A stretch of DNA of 64,000 nucleotides from positions 20,811,862 to 20,875,861 of the forward strand of contig NC_052350.1 of assembly GCF_009727055.1 (NCBI RefSeq), written 5' to 3'. Under the pieces are notes generated by a model. That model was given only the letters and a program-made list of their open reading frames with translations. It ran no database searches and was not told the DNA's origin. Below, in pieces: positions 1-13,002 of the stretch (the first letter of the stretch is position 1; each line of letters starts with the position of its first letter). Made by a program: the position numbers and the translations under genes. This DNA comes from Benincasa hispida. Taxonomy: Eukaryota > Streptophyta > Magnoliopsida > Cucurbitales > Cucurbitaceae.

Positions 1-507
1 TAGATCAAATCTGAGTTGTTATAGATTAACGATTTTTTTTTTTACATTAAAGTTTAAATATAGCACACATATTTAAAAATTTTGGAGAATGTTTTGTCTG
101 ATATATAAATGGGTAAATAGGTAAACATTTGATTTTTTAAAAATTAAGTCTACTTCCTCTAAATTTATTACTTAAGTAAAAAAGTTGAATTATTAGTTAA
201 ATAAAAACAAAAACAAGTTTTTAACATTTTCTTTTAGTTTTGATATACTGGCTTGATTTTTTAAAATATTGGTAGAAAGTAAATTATATAGCAATCAATT
301 TAAAGGTGGAAGACGATATTTATAAGCTTAATTTTCAAAAACAAAAAACAAAAAATTACATGGTTACTAATGAAACCCTAATTTCTTCTTCTTCTTATTT
401 ATTTATTTCTAGTTTTCATAAATTAATGGTCTTTAATCTTTACTTAAGTGGACAGTTAAAAATATGTTAGGTAAATTCCTAGTCAACCAAAATATAGTGC
501 ATGTTTA

Positions 508-801
508 AGGAGTTGTTTAGGGGTCTAACATGAGATGGTATATCCCCACATCTTATATCATCTCAGTATTTGGAGGCTCATTATCTTATCTCACCGATTT
601 TAATTATTTGTTGACCCATTTTTCAGAACGTGTTTTGTATCTCACCATCATTTTCCTTCCGTGTATCGTATATCATCTCAATGCTTGAACATGCTCGATC
701 ATATTTGATCGTTCATACTCGATTAGAACTTTTTAGACATCATAGCTCTCCAAACATTAGAACTCCTCATATCTATATCATCGCACGCCCCAAACAGCCC
801 T
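508..801. mobile_element. Tourist-like MITE (PIF/Harbinger type)
   Basis: The left end reads TTAAGGAGTTGTTTAGGGG and the right end, reverse-complemented, reads TTAAGGGCTGTTTGGGG. These are imperfect terminal inverted repeats of about 15 bp next to TTA/TAA, the target-site type of PIF/Harbinger elements. The interior is about 300 bp and has no coding capacity. The family call rests on the end sequences only. Confidence 0.6.
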
Positions 802-1881
802 TAAGAGTGACTCTAAAATAATTAAAATCACGATAACTAATGATTTTAATATTTCAATATTTAACTTTAAATTTTTAAATATAATTTTCATACTTTCGAA
901 ATTGAATTCTAATGTTTCAAGGCATTTTAAAAATAACTTTTAAATGAAAAACATTGATTTTAACAAATTCAAAATGAAAAATACAAGTGTTGCTTGGGTT
1001 GCTCATATGTCTATGCAGCTCAATTAGCTGTCAAATAAAAAATTATCATGTAAAAGTTTTTTATTTTAAAAAAAATATATTTTTTTCTTTTTGGGTAGAA
1101 GAAGGAGGAGCATGAGATTATAGTGTGTTTGACCCAAAGAGTTCGAAAGTAAGAGTTGTGAACTCCACTCATTATTTGGTTCGAAGAATTTGTAGATCCC
1201 ACAACTAAAAAGATCAATTTTATATTTTATCAACTCCTTATATCATAAACCTGGGAGTTTACGCCATCCTAAATTTCTTTTCAACTCTTTTCAAGTTTAC
1301 TATATCACTTTTTGCCACAACAATCTATTAAAGTTTACATTGAAAAGCGACAAACTATTTATAAAACAATACACATCTTTTATTTTATTCGACCTTTTGA
1401 AATGCATAGGCCATCTTTCGAGAGAGAATAAAATAAAGAGATAAAAGAGAAATAATTTTAAAGTACCTCATATTATATATTATTCCCATCACGAGAGGAA
1501 TAAGATCCCATTCACAAGACTCTTAACCAGCATCCCTTGCATTTTCTCAATCCACTCAAATAACGAGACAATATTATATAGAATAATTAAATAACCCAAA
1601 CTAATAATTATACATTACTAGATATGTACTGATAACTAGACTAGAGCAATTCAAAATAATAATAATTATTATTACTTTTTAACAGATCAATTAAAAAAAA
1701 AAAGGTTTGAACGAGGATAATATTCTTTTGATCCCGTGAGTAACTATTTAGTTTTTTATTTTTTATTTTTAAAAATTAAGAATATAGATACTATTTCTAT
1801 CTCTAAATTTTTTCTTTGTTATCTACTTTCTACCAATGATTTAAAAAAATTAAGCCAAAATTTGAAAACTAAAAAAACGTA

Positions 1882-2157
1882 GGCCCCGTTTGGTAACCAT
1901 TTTGTTTTTTTAAAAAAAAAAAAAATTTAGCTTATATCATCTACATTTCTTATATTTCTTAAATATAATGGTTGAATTTTTAGTCGAATTCCAAAAACAA
2001 AAATAATTTTTTGAAAACTACATTTTTTTAGTTCTCAAATTTTGGTTTGGTTTTTTAAACCATTGGTGAATAGTAGATAATAAATGAAGAAATTTGGAGG
2101 TGGAAGTAGTGTCTATCGACTTAATTTTTTTAAAAAAAATGGTTACCAAACGGAGTC
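1882..2157. mobile_element. MITE with GTTTGGTAACCATTT ends
   Basis: The left end GGCCCCGTTTGGTAACCATT is matched in inverse orientation by AAATGGTTACCAAACGGAG at about 2138-2157. The interior is AT-rich with A/T runs beside each end and has no coding capacity. Relatives with the same ends lie at 3838-4125 and 34975-35277, so this is a dispersed family in this genome. The superfamily is uncertain. Confidence 0.65.
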
Positions 2158-3305
2158 TGAGTTTTTTATAAACTTGCTTTTGTTTTTGTTTTTGAAATTT
2201 GATTAAGAATTCAACTATCATAGACTTGATTTTCAAATAGACTTGATTGTTGAATTCTTCTGACTAAGAAATTTGACTAAGAAATTTGAAATTTGAAATG
2301 AAGATGCAAATCATTGTAAGATATTAGGAGAAAATAGACTTGATTTTCAAAAACTAAACAAAAAACGAAATTACTATCAAATGAGGCCTTAATAATTTTG
2401 CTTTTTAACACTTGAAGTTCCATTATTTTATAATAATTTATTTTAACATCCAAAGAAAATAATCAATCTTCTATTAGTAATAAATATTAAATTCATAAAC
2501 ACTATTTCTAGTCATGTGTTTATTATTATTGTTGTATACTTTGTAGAGGGGTTTTCAAAATCAAAGTTAAATTTTTTATTAAAAAAAAATTGCTTTTTAA
2601 ATTTTGGTTAAGAATTCCAATGTTTTCTTGCAAAATATGAAAACTATCATAAACAAAAGCGAATGACAATTTTAAAAATTAAAAACTAAGGTCTCGTTGA
2701 TAATTATTTGATTTTTTTTGTTGATTTTTTAAAATTGATCTTATAAACTACACTACTAAATTTCTTTATTTTATTATCTATTTACAAAACATTTTCAAAA
2801 TTCAAGTCAAAATTTGAAAAAAAAAAATTAATTATTGTTATTATTTTTTAGTATTGGATTAAAAATTCAAATATTACCTTATAAATCAAAATTGGAATGA
2901 AATAAGAATATATTAAAAAAAAAAAACAAAATCGGATAAACCAGATAAAAATACATTTTAACTTTGTTTTTATTATTTCCCCCTTGAAGTTTAGGCTAAG
3001 AATGTAATTGATGAGTGAAATCATCCTTAAAAAAATTAGTTAAAAACAAATACAAATTTTTAAAAAATAAATAATAATAATAAAACTAAAAAGCTGTCAA
3101 ACAGTGTAGATAGTTACATTTCGTTTAACCATTCATTATTCTTCTTATTCTCATTTTAATATTTATAGCTTTAAATTTAGTGCGGTCTCCATGCTATTCT
3201 CTGTTTGAAAAAAAAAAACGTCTATTATGTTTATATAATTTATTTTTTGGTAATTATTTAAATAATAAAATTATTAATATTTTTAAGTATAACAAAATGT
3301 TATTG

Positions 3306-3360
3306 TCTATCTGTGATAGATCGCGATAGACATCTATCATTTTATCGCGGTTTATTGCGG
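3306..3360. repeat. Short palindromic dispersed repeat (CTATC/GATAG words)
   Basis: Overlapping inverted words (GATAGATCGCGATAGA, CTATCATTTTATCGCGG) form a small palindromic cluster. A similar run with CTATCACTAATAGATG and TCTATCAGTATC lies at 63842-63918 near the other end of the window. This fits a dispersed non-autonomous repeat. Function is unknown. Confidence 0.4.
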
Positions 3361-3837
3361 TTTACTATTGATAAATAGTAACGTTTTATTATATTTATAA
3401 ATAAGTTGACTCATTTTTCTTTATTTAAATTTTTTTAAAAAGATTTATATAATATAATTTTCAAACATATTATGATAAAATTCGAAAGAGGGGAGGGAAG
3501 AGATTCAAATAAAATATTTGAAGATTTGGATATAAAATAATTAGAGATTAAAATATGATTTAAATTATAATATTATTACAAAATATAATGGTAAGACTAA
3601 GAGGATTATGATATTTTTAAATGGTAAGATAATTATTAATTGAAAAGAAATGGTAAGAGGATTATGATCAATTATATTATTATTATTATTCTTATGTTGA
3701 GTATGATTCATCGTTAATTATCAACAAAAAGAGAAGAAAAAAAAATACGAATCACAGTGTGACACCCACGACACTACTTCAGTCATACATTTGACCTTGA
3801 CGTTCCTTTCAAAACAAAATTATTGTAATAAAACAAA

Positions 3838-4125
3838 AGGGTACTGTTTTGTTTTTGTTTTTATTTTTTGATTTTTGAAAATTAAACTTATTTCCTCAAT
3901 TTCTTATCATGATTTTCATCAATTTATGTATAATTGTTGAACTTTTAATTAAAATTTAAAAATAAAAACAATTTTTTAAAATTATTTTTTTTAGTTTTTA
4001 AAATTTTACTTGGTTTATTAAATCATTAGCAAAATTTAACTTATTAAATCATTAAAGTAGTGTCTATAAGCTTAATTTTAAAAAATAAAAAATGAAAGAC
4101 CAAATGGTTACCAAACAATATCTAA
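3838..4125. mobile_element. MITE copy of the GTTTGGTAACCATTT family
   Basis: The right end contains AAATGGTTACCAAACAAT, and the left end has a degraded counterpart near 3842 (ACTGTTTTGTTTTTG). The interior resembles the element at 1882-2157, with ATTTCTTATCATGATTTTC-type sequence and a GTAGTGTCTATAAGCTTAAT stretch near the right end. It is older and more diverged than that copy. Confidence 0.45.
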
Positions 4126-4878
4126 AATATCATTTTTGGTCTTTATATTTTAACGTTTTTTCTAATTTTAGTTTCGATATTTTCAAATGCTCAATTTTAG
4201 TATGTGTGCTCCTAATAAATCTTAAATTTAGTTCATATTACTAGTTTATTATGAAATTTTCTTTACTTTTTTTTAGCATTTTTACAATAATTTTTTAAAA
4301 CAATCGCAAATTGTATTTCTTTGTATAAAGTTATTACAATTATTTAATCAAGTTTGATTAAAAAAATTAACTTTGATGGACTAAATTTAAGATTTACTAA
4401 AAATATATGAAAAAAAATTGATATTTAAGAATTTAGAGACTAATGGCCCTTTAGATTGATTTAATAAAAAAATAATTTTCAAAACATTCATTTTTATTTA
4501 AATATTATTGATAAAAACTATTTAAAATACATTTTAAAAACTATTTTGAGTGGTTTTTAAGGGTTGCAATTTCTTCTAAATTACATATATTTTTTAAATT
4601 AAATACCTAAAGATGTATTCCGAACTCAGTCTAAAAATAAACCAATTTTAAATTACGGGCTCAAAATAGTGTGTTGAGAAACTAAAAAGACAATTAAAAT
4701 TTTAAAAATTAACGTAGTGACATGTAAGATCAGTTACAATTAATTTAATTGAAATCCCTTTTCAAATTACAAAATTGGATTTAGAATTCGTGACCATTGG
4801 ATTAATGTCGATGATTCTATATGAGGCAATTGATGTACAATTACCGAAATTTCTCGTAATGATTTTTTTTTTTTTTTT

Positions 4879-4884
4879 NNNNNN
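4879..4884. other. Six-base assembly gap (N)
   Basis: Six Ns sit between two poly-T runs (4863-4878 and 4886 onward). The gap was probably left where a homopolymer could not be resolved, so its true length is unknown. Confidence 0.95.
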
Positions 4885-5202
4885 ATTTTTTTTTTTTTTT
4901 TTAAATAATAATTTGAGATTCATGTAGAAATTCACGGAAATAGGAGTATTAATGGTGAAACGCCGAGCGATTACAGCGGTGGAGCTTTTAGCGCGCTCAC
5001 TGGGGAAGAAGAAAACGACATCCAATTCCCAATCTCATCATTGTTTTTGAGTCTCGTTTATCAAAATTCACCAATTTTCAAACTTCTGAGACGAAGATTT
5101 TACACACTTCCACGCATATAGATCGTCTTCATCTTCCTTCCTTTTCACATTTTTCAGTTTGTTTTTTCTTTGAGAGTTGGAACTCTCGAATCGAAGAGCA
5201 TA

Positions 5203-8200
5203 ATGGCTGGAAATGATTGGATTAATAGCTATTTGGAGGCAATTCTTGATGTTGGACCTGGTATTGATGAAGCTAAATCTGCGAAGCAATCGTCGTCGTT
5301 GCTTCTCCGTGAGAGAGGACACTTCAGTCCTACTCGGTATTTCGTAGAGGAGGTCATCACCGGGTTCGATGAGAGCGATCTGTATCGTTCGTGGGTTAAG
5401 GTAATCGATTATTTTACTCGTTTTTAGTCTGATTAATCAAACTATGGCGTTGCTTTCTCTAATCTTGAGTTGTTCGTCGTGTTTGTGTGCTCAAGGCGGC
5501 AGCCACCCGAAGTCCGCAGGAGAGGAATACTAGATTGGAGAATATGTGCTGGAGGATTTGGAACTTAGCTCGTCAGAAGAAACAGGTTCTTATTTTGTAC
5601 TTATATAAACGCAGATTTTGTGGATGATTCGCATGCGACATAGGCTACCTGAGGAAGTATTGGATTGTTTGATAGAAAAAAATTGTGTATGAATCTCGCC
5701 CTCGGTTCGGTTTCTATCTGAGATTTGTGGCCTACCTTTTGGCAGCATTCTCGAGTTATTTTGTATGAAGATTGTGATTATGTACTGTACGCCATCATGC
5801 AAGTGTTAGATTATATTTTGCGAAAATTAGCAGGGTTGTAGAGAACTGATAGAACTTGAAGCTATTTATATGTTAACAATTAGCGGTTGATGATCATTAA
5901 GACTGTTATTAGTACTATTAATTTTTCTTGGAATAAGAAACAATGCATGTCTGCTAATTAGAATTTGAATTATATGAATGCGAACTTTTTTGTAAAGGTG
6001 ATGGTTAAATTGGAAAACATAATACGCACAACATTAGTAGTTATGAAATTTATGGTTTTATAGCTTGAAGGAGAGGAAGCCCAGAGGATGGCTAAACGTC
6101 GTCTTGAACGGGAAAAAGGTAGAAGAGAAGCAACGGCTGATATGTCTGAAGATTTATCAGAGGGAGAAAAAGGAGATACAGTCAATGATAATATATCAGT
6201 TCATGGAGATAATGCCAAGTCGCGTTTGCCAAGAATCAACTCCGTTGATGCAATGGAGGTGTGGGCAAGTCAGCAAAAGGGGAAAAAGCTATACATTGTT
6301 TTAGTGAGGCACGAACATAACTTTACTTTTCTTTCTTTCCGGTGTAATTAATTTTTGTCACGATTTTTTTATGGTTGCAAACTTGTGTCTGTTTACTTAT
6401 TTATCAAATGTAATTTTAGTGAAGCAAATACCTTTTCTAGTCATTTTAAATTTTAGTCAAGCAAAGACCTTGTCACGATTTTTTTTTTATGGTTGCAACT
6501 TGCCTTATAATTTTAAAGTTTAGCTTGTAGAAATTTGTATGACTATTTCTAAACTGTCAAAGCAAATACCTTTTCCAGTCATTTTATTTCTTTAAAATTT
6601 GAAAGACCGTCAAAGCCATCCTTCTGGTTATTGATTGGATCTCCAGTGATGCTATGATTTTACATATATTGTAGTCTCAGACATGTATTACTCTTTTCAT
6701 TAATTTTGGTGATCAATGCTGTGCAGTATTCATGGTCTGATAAGGGGGGATAACATGGAGCTTGGCCGTGATTCTGATACTGGCGGGCAGGTAATTTTTA
6801 TTTCATTCCGTCTCAATAAACCTGACTTTTATAACCCTTCATTTTTAAGTTGATGTATAGAATTGCATAACTGATTAATCTTTACTTCTCCATCTTGTTT
6901 AGGTTAAATATGTGGTAGAACTTGCTAGGGCATTGGGATCAATGCCCGGAGTGTATCGTGTAGATTTGCTCACAAGACAAGTAGCATCCCCAGAGGTAGA
7001 TTGGAGCTATGCAGAACCTACAGAAATGCTGAGTCCAAGTAATTCAGAAGGCTTGGTAGGTGAGATGGGCGAGAGCAGTGGTGCCTATATTATTCGTATA
7101 CCATTTGGTCCAAGAGATAAATATATTCCTAAAGAACTTTTGTGGCCACACATCCCTGAATTTGTTGATGGTGCACTTAGCCATGTCATCCAGATGTCTA
7201 AAGTTCTTGGGGAGCAGATTGGTGGGGGACATCCTGTCTGGCCAGTTGCAATCCACGGGCATTATGCTGATGCAGGGGATTCTGCTGCACTGCTCTCTGG
7301 TGCTTTAAATGTCCCAATGCTTTTTACTGGCCACTCATTAGGTCGGGATAAATTGGAGCAATTGTTAAAACAGGGTCGGTTGTCAAGGGATGAGATAAAT
7401 ACAACATACAAAATAATGCGCCGGATAGAGGCTGAAGAATTAGCCCTTGATGCCTCTGAAATAATTATAACGAGCACAAGACAGGAAATTGAAGAGCAAT
7501 GGAGATTATATGATGGGTTTGATCCTATCCTGGAACGTAAATTACGTGCTAGGATAAAGCGTAATGTGAGTTGCTATGGCAGGTTCATGCCCCGTATGGC
7601 GGTAAGTTATCAAAATGTATACATGCTTTTATGTTGAATTTTCTGCATCTATGTAATGGATGTGACCTTCAGACATGTTTAATGTTCGATGAGATCAACA
7701 AATTGGATGGTACATTCATGTATATAGGGCGTTAACCATTCTTTATTTGATAGTGATTGAATTTGGGTCTGAGTATTTTGGTAAAGTTGTAGTCCTTTCT
7801 CATCAACAAGTTTCTGAGTTCTTACTTTGGAGGGAGACACATTTAAAATTTTTCCATCTAATTGTTCACAAATTTCATTGGCTGGTCTGATCTGATGTAG
7901 TGTTTCCTGACTGTGCCTGATGCAGGCTAACTTTGTTTGGTAATGGTCTGACATGGTTTAATCAGCTGTTGTGTTTGCATGTCCCTTAACTACATTTATT
8001 TCATATGATCTATCAAAATTTTCCTTTCCCCTCTGCAGATAATCCCCCCTGGAATGGAGTTCCATCATATTATTCCTCATGAAGGTGATATGGACGTCGA
8101 GACAGAAGGAAACGAGGATCACCCTGCTCAGCCAGATCCACCTATCTGGTTTGAGGTTATGTTTTTTTTTTTTTCTTATTATGATGCATCTACTTTAAAT

Positions 8201-11200
8201 TATTATGGGCGTGGACTGCTGGCTGTGTGAAGATTTCGTCTTCCACAAAATGAACACTGGTTTTTTAATAGTATCAATCCTATCATATGGCACTTGCAGA
8301 TAATGCGTTTCTTCACTAATCCTCGTAAACCTATGATACTTGCCCTTGCTAGACCAGATCCAAAGAAGAATATCACAACTTTGGTCAAAGCATTTGGAGA
8401 ATGTCGGCCACTTAGGGAGCTTGCAAACCTTGTACGTGGAATCCTTTAAGGACTATAATTGTCAGGCAATCTTCTTGACGATGTTTGCGCCATGATAATT
8501 ATCTGTGACTTTTCTTCATACATTGCAGACGCTAATTATGGGTAATAGAGAAGGAATTGATGAAATGTCAAGTACAAACTCATCTGTCCTTCTCGCAGTG
8601 CTTAAGCTTATTGACAAATATGATTTGTATGGACAAGTGGCATATCCTAAACACCACAAACAAGCTGACGTTCCTGACATCTATCGTCTGGCAGCAAAAA
8701 CCAAGGTACTCGTGCGTTCATGAAGATTAAATATTTACATTTTCTCTCTTGACCCAGTTACAAATTGGTCGATTCTCGATACAGCTTGCTGGTTAGTGAG
8801 TTATTTATTTTCCTTCCTATACACACTCCAGAAAATCCTACATTCATTGCATCTAGCTAATTCTTAAGTTATATTTTTTGTATCTTTCTCTAGCATGGGA
8901 ACCATGACAACTAATTCATAAACTTTTCTAACCATAGTAATTCATAGGTGCTTAGTTTGCTTTTAAACTAGTTTCTTTCGTGCACATGCTTGCATTGTGA
9001 GGTCCTCAAGACTATTTTTCAAATAGATATTTTACAAATTCCTTTGAATTTTGGAACATGGTTTTAGAATAAGATCTTTTTCACGCTAAACATTGATTGG
9101 CTTTCTCTGAGAAATGTGATTTGCACTTTATTAGGCTTTTCGGATGCTATTGGCTAATATTTTATAATTTGCATCAGCATCCTCTCAAGTACCCTTGGCT
9201 TATAGTAATGTCCGTTTTCCCTTTCGGGATATCTTCTCTTGCACGTTATTGGCTTTCTTTGTTCTCTCCATGCCTGGGACATTCTTGTGGTGTTCTGCTT
9301 TTGCTTTGAACACTGATCCTATAAGTCACTATCCTTATTTATGATTTGCAGGGTGTTTTTATAAATCCAGCATTCATTGAGCCATTCGGACTTACTCTAA
9401 TCGAGGTGAATTTTTTTCTTTGCTCACTTTTGGTTTTCACAGAAGTACTTCTTTTGTTAACTAGTTATCTACACTTCTGTTTAATAGGCAGCAGCTCATG
9501 GTTTACCTATCGTTGCTACAAAAAATGGAGGTCCTGTGGATATACATCGGGTATGCCGACTTTTAGCCATACAATTTTGCTTAGAACTGTTCGTGCCCAT
9601 GCCTGTATGCTTTAAGATGCTTGACATATTTTAAACTTCATAAAATGTTTGTGCAGGTGCTTGACAACGGTCTTCTTGTTGATCCACATGATCAACAGTC
9701 TATTGCCGATGCTCTTCTGAAGCTTGTTGCAGACAAACACCTTTGGGCTAAATGTCGGCAGAATGGTTTGAAGAATATTCACCTATTTTCATGGCCAGAG
9801 CATTGTAAGACGTATTTATCAAAAATTGCTAGTTGCAAACCGAGGTATCCACATTGGCAAAGAAATGAAGATGAAGATGATAACTCAGAATCGGGCTCAC
9901 CAGGTGATTCATGGAGAGATATACAAGACATTTCTCTAAACCTAAAGTTTTCATTAGACGGAGAGAAGAGTGGTGGAACTGATAAATCTCTTGAGTCTGA
10001 AGGAAACGCTGCTGATAGAACAAGTAAATTAGAGAATGCTGTATTGAGTTGGTCAAAGGGTGTTTCAAGGGATACACGAAAATCAGTTGCCGAAAAAGCT
10101 GATCAAAATGCAAATGTTGGCAAGTTTCCAGCATTGAGGAGGAGGAAGCATCTCTTTGTAATTTCTGTGGATAGTGATAGTATTACAGGTCTCGTTGATA
10201 CCACAAGAAAGTTGTTTGGGGCAGTGGAGAAGGAAAGGAGTGAAGGCACCATAGGGTTTATTCTCTCTACATCGTTGACCATATCTGAAGTAAATTCATT
10301 TCTGGTCTCAGGCGGCTACCGTGCTAATGATTTTGATGCATTCATTTGCAATAGTGGCAGTGATCTTTACTATTCATCCACAAATTTAGAAGATGATCCC
10401 TTTGTGGTTGACTTCTATTACCATTCGCACATTGAATATCGATGGGGTGGGGAAGGGTTAAGGAAAACTCTAGTTAAATGGGCTGCTTCAGTTTCTGATA
10501 AGTACGGTAATACTGAGGAAAAAATTGTATCTGCAGCTGAACAGCTTTCAACAAATTATTGTTACACTTTTAATGTTCGGAAGCCTGAAGTGGTAATTTT
10601 CAACATTTAGTGATGACGTTAATCAGTCTTTTCTATTGTGGAAAAAAGTTATCTTGTTGGTGAAATTTTATCATTACTGAAGAGGTTTCGTTTATTGATT
10701 TTATGCCTCGGAAGTTGATAAGTCAAGAATTTCCTTTGCTTTTATGCAGATTCCAGCAGTTAAGGAACTCAGAAAATCGCTAAGAATTCAAGCTCTGCGT
10801 TGTCATGTTGTTTATTGTCAGAATGGAACCAGACTAAATGTAATTCCAGTGCTGGCATCTCGTTCCCAGGCCCTCAGGTACTTTTAGAGTTTTAGTTGTA
10901 GTGCATGCTCCTCTATATTTTCGTGCTAAATCTCTTTTTCAGTATTCTGGTTTTCCTCTTGACGTGTATAGCCATGTAGAAGTGTTTGTGGGTTGGGTTG
11001 AAGAACTTTTTAGGGCCAACCCAATGTAAGTTTCTTTAACCCAAATAACCTTTATTTGAACCCAACCAAACCCTGAAACAATTGGATTAGGTTGGTTCAG
11101 GTCATTTGGGTTATTTATTTAAATTTGTGTTCCAAAAATAAGTAAAATGTTAATATGTAAAAATTTTATTTAATTATTTTAATCTATTGAATTAAGATTA

Positions 11201-13002
11201 ACAACTCAATTTTATTTAATAGTTTTAATCTATTGAATTAAGATTAACAACACAATTTCATTTAAATCATGAAAGTTTTCTTTTCAAAGTGCTAAAGATT
11301 AATTTTAGAAGTTGTTTAGGGAATAAATTTTCACAAAAAAATCATGAAATAAAATAAAATAAAATAAAAGTAGATGTATATATAATCGTATCATAAGTAA
11401 AATAAACCTACTTTTTAAAAGTAATAATAAGCTTAGGTTGATTTAGGTTGGTTTGAGTTATTTTAGGTGACCCATGAACCAAACCAATCCATAAGATTTT
11501 CATTTATTTGAACCAAACCCAATCCAAATGAGTTGATAACCTAACCTATGCTGAGATGGGTTGATTGATTTTTCGAGTTATCAGTTTTTTGTACCATCCC
11601 TATGGCCATGGCCATGGATATTGGAAGATCATGGGATGTAGTAATCCTGTGAGAAACTGAAACCCTTGGGCACCAAGTAGCTGTTTGGAAGTTATTTTTG
11701 AAAAGTATTTGTTTTCTTAGATAAAGAAAGCATAGTGAAAGTATATTTCGATAGCAAGAATTTTTTTTCTTGTTTTTCTTGTTTTTCTTGTTTTCCCTTT
11801 TCTTAAAACAAAAAACTAACTAAAATTCTCACAAGTTATCGAATTATTTGAAATATATATATATATGTTACATAATCACAATTCTGATATAACAAACAAG
11901 CTCTCAGAGAGCCTGCTTTAAGTAGTTTATTTTTTTTCCTTTCCAAAAAACGAGTTGTCTATTTCTTTGAAATATGATTTGATATTTTAAGTATAAATGA
12001 AGACTATCGAATTCTAACTAACTAGGTTTTGAGGAGGTAGTTTGATTTATGAGAGAGACATAGAACTGGTTGACTAATGCAAAAGATGACAGTGTATGCT
12101 GAGTTGTCATTTTGGCCAGGGACTGAGCATATATATATACACACATATATAGACAAGTTTTGGAGCTTTTCCTCTAAATTTCCTCCGTTTAACTTCTAGA
12201 AAACTAACATGTTATTTATATAAAAAGGCAATCTCCTGGTGGCAAGATCTTGAGACTGGGGAGCGCGTTTGTGAATTTTCCCTTGACATCTCTATATCTT
12301 GAACTTGAACCTTATAACCAGTGAGAGAGGTGATTGGAAAAGAATAATTTAAAGGTTAAAAAACACTTTTGGTCTCTAAACTTTTATAAAAGTAATGATT
12401 TAGCCTCTATACTTTCAAATTTGTAACAATTTAGTTCGAGTACTTTACAATTTGTAACAATCTAGTCTGAAGAAAATTTTCATGATAGGGACTAAATCGT
12501 TACAAATTCGTACCTAGATGAAATCATTACTATTAAAGTCTAATGACTAAATTGTTACAAATTTAATAGTATGGACTAATTCGTTTTCAACCAACATTCA
12601 TGGTCACTTTTCATGTACCAAAATTTTTTTAGCCTAACGTCCAAGGATCTTAAGACTATGAAACAACAATGCCCTTTTTCTCTACATGAAGTTTTGAGGG
12701 CCTTACCATGTACTGTTGTCAGGTATCTTTATGTTCGATGGGGCACTGAGCTTTCAAAAATGGTTGTGTTTGTCGGAGAAAGTGGGGACACAGATTATGA
12801 AGGATTACTTGGTGGATTACACAAAAGTGTTATTTTGAAGGGTGTTTGTAACGGCGCTGTCAACCAGCTCCATGCTAACAGAAACTACCCCCTTTCAGAC
12901 GTCGTTCCGGTCGATTCTGCAAATATTGCACAAGCTTCTGAAGAGGCTACCAGTGCTGATATTCGAGCTTCCTTAGAAACCATTGGACTTCTCAAGGGGT
13001 AG
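5203..13002 (+). CDS. SPS: Sucrose-phosphate synthase, 13 exons
   Basis: Makes sucrose-6-phosphate from UDP-glucose and fructose-6-phosphate in the cytosol, the controlling step of sucrose synthesis. Exons: 5203-5400, 5496-5585, 6064-6308, 6727-6790, 6903-7601, 8039-8155, 8300-8431, 8529-8705, 9352-9405, 9488-9550, 9657-10592, 10750-10877, 12723-13002. The phases agree and give 1060 residues, normal for the family. The start is the ATG of [24 protein letters not shown] glucosyltransferase follows (about 165-660): DTGGQ ends at residue 199, and the EX7E catalytic pair is E584/E592. An SPP-like phosphatase domain follows (about 780-1015), with VDSDS around D785/D787; in plant enzymes this domain is generally considered inactive. 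Regulatory serines by alignment: S156 in RINSVD (spinach S158) and S422 in KRNVSCYG (spinach S424). Every intron except the third is GT-AG. The sequence supports the A-type (SPS1/SPSA) group. The frame is intact. Confidence 0.97.
6309..6726 (+). other. GC-AG intron 3 of SPS with internal duplication
   Basis: The conserved reading [14 protein letters not shown] is kept only if exon 3 ends at 6308 (GTG AG) and exon 4 begins at 6727 (T ATT CAT). The donor dinucleotide is then GC (6309-6310) and the acceptor CAG. Using the GT at 6304-6305 would lose five bases and break the frame. The intron also holds a local duplication: CACGATTTTTTTATGGTTGC near 6360 recurs near 6474, and CAAATACCTTTTC plus AGTCATTTTA occurs near 6425 and again near 6561. 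Confidence 0.85.
10878..12722. repeat. Enlarged last intron of SPS filled with repeats
   Basis: This 1.85-kb intron is far longer than the others in the gene. From about 10985 to 11610 it is rich in GGTTGGGTT / AACCCAACC / ACCAAACCC words in both orientations, as expected for a decayed inverted-repeat element. From about 12340 to 12600 it carries a second repeat (GGTCTCTAAACTTTTAT, TAACAATTTAG, TACTTTCAAATTTGTAACAA) whose reverse complement recurs at 23451-23575. No open reading frame of note. The acceptor is CAG before 12723. Confidence 0.7.
12340..12600 (+). repeat. Dispersed TAACAATTTAGTC repeat, copy in SPS intron
   Basis: The stretch runs from TTTAAAGGTTAAAAA through GGTCTCTAAACTTTTAT to TACTTTCAAATTTGTAACAA, then turns into inverted versions (GACTAAATCGTTACAAATTC, GACTAAATTGTTACAAA). 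It is therefore itself a loose hairpin. It aligns in inverse orientation with 23451-23575, which has matching words GTATAGAGACTAAATCATTA and AAGGACTAAAAATAATTTTT. Probably a non-autonomous DNA element. Confidence 0.5.

Larger units (their letters stand above)
1..5202. other. Intergenic, AT-rich, MITE-filled upstream region
   Basis: I see no gene here. The region is dominated by poly-A/T tracts and short non-autonomous elements, the clearest of which are listed separately (508-801, 1882-2157, 3838-4125). The short reading frames carry no recognisable domain and use low-complexity codons. The last 150 bases before 5203 are probably the promoter and 5' UTR of the sucrose-phosphate synthase, but I see no convincing TATA box. 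Confidence 0.7.

Noticed and set aside
9829..10134. 101-codon open frame on the - strand
   Set aside because: Antisense of SPS exon 11; no recognisable domain.
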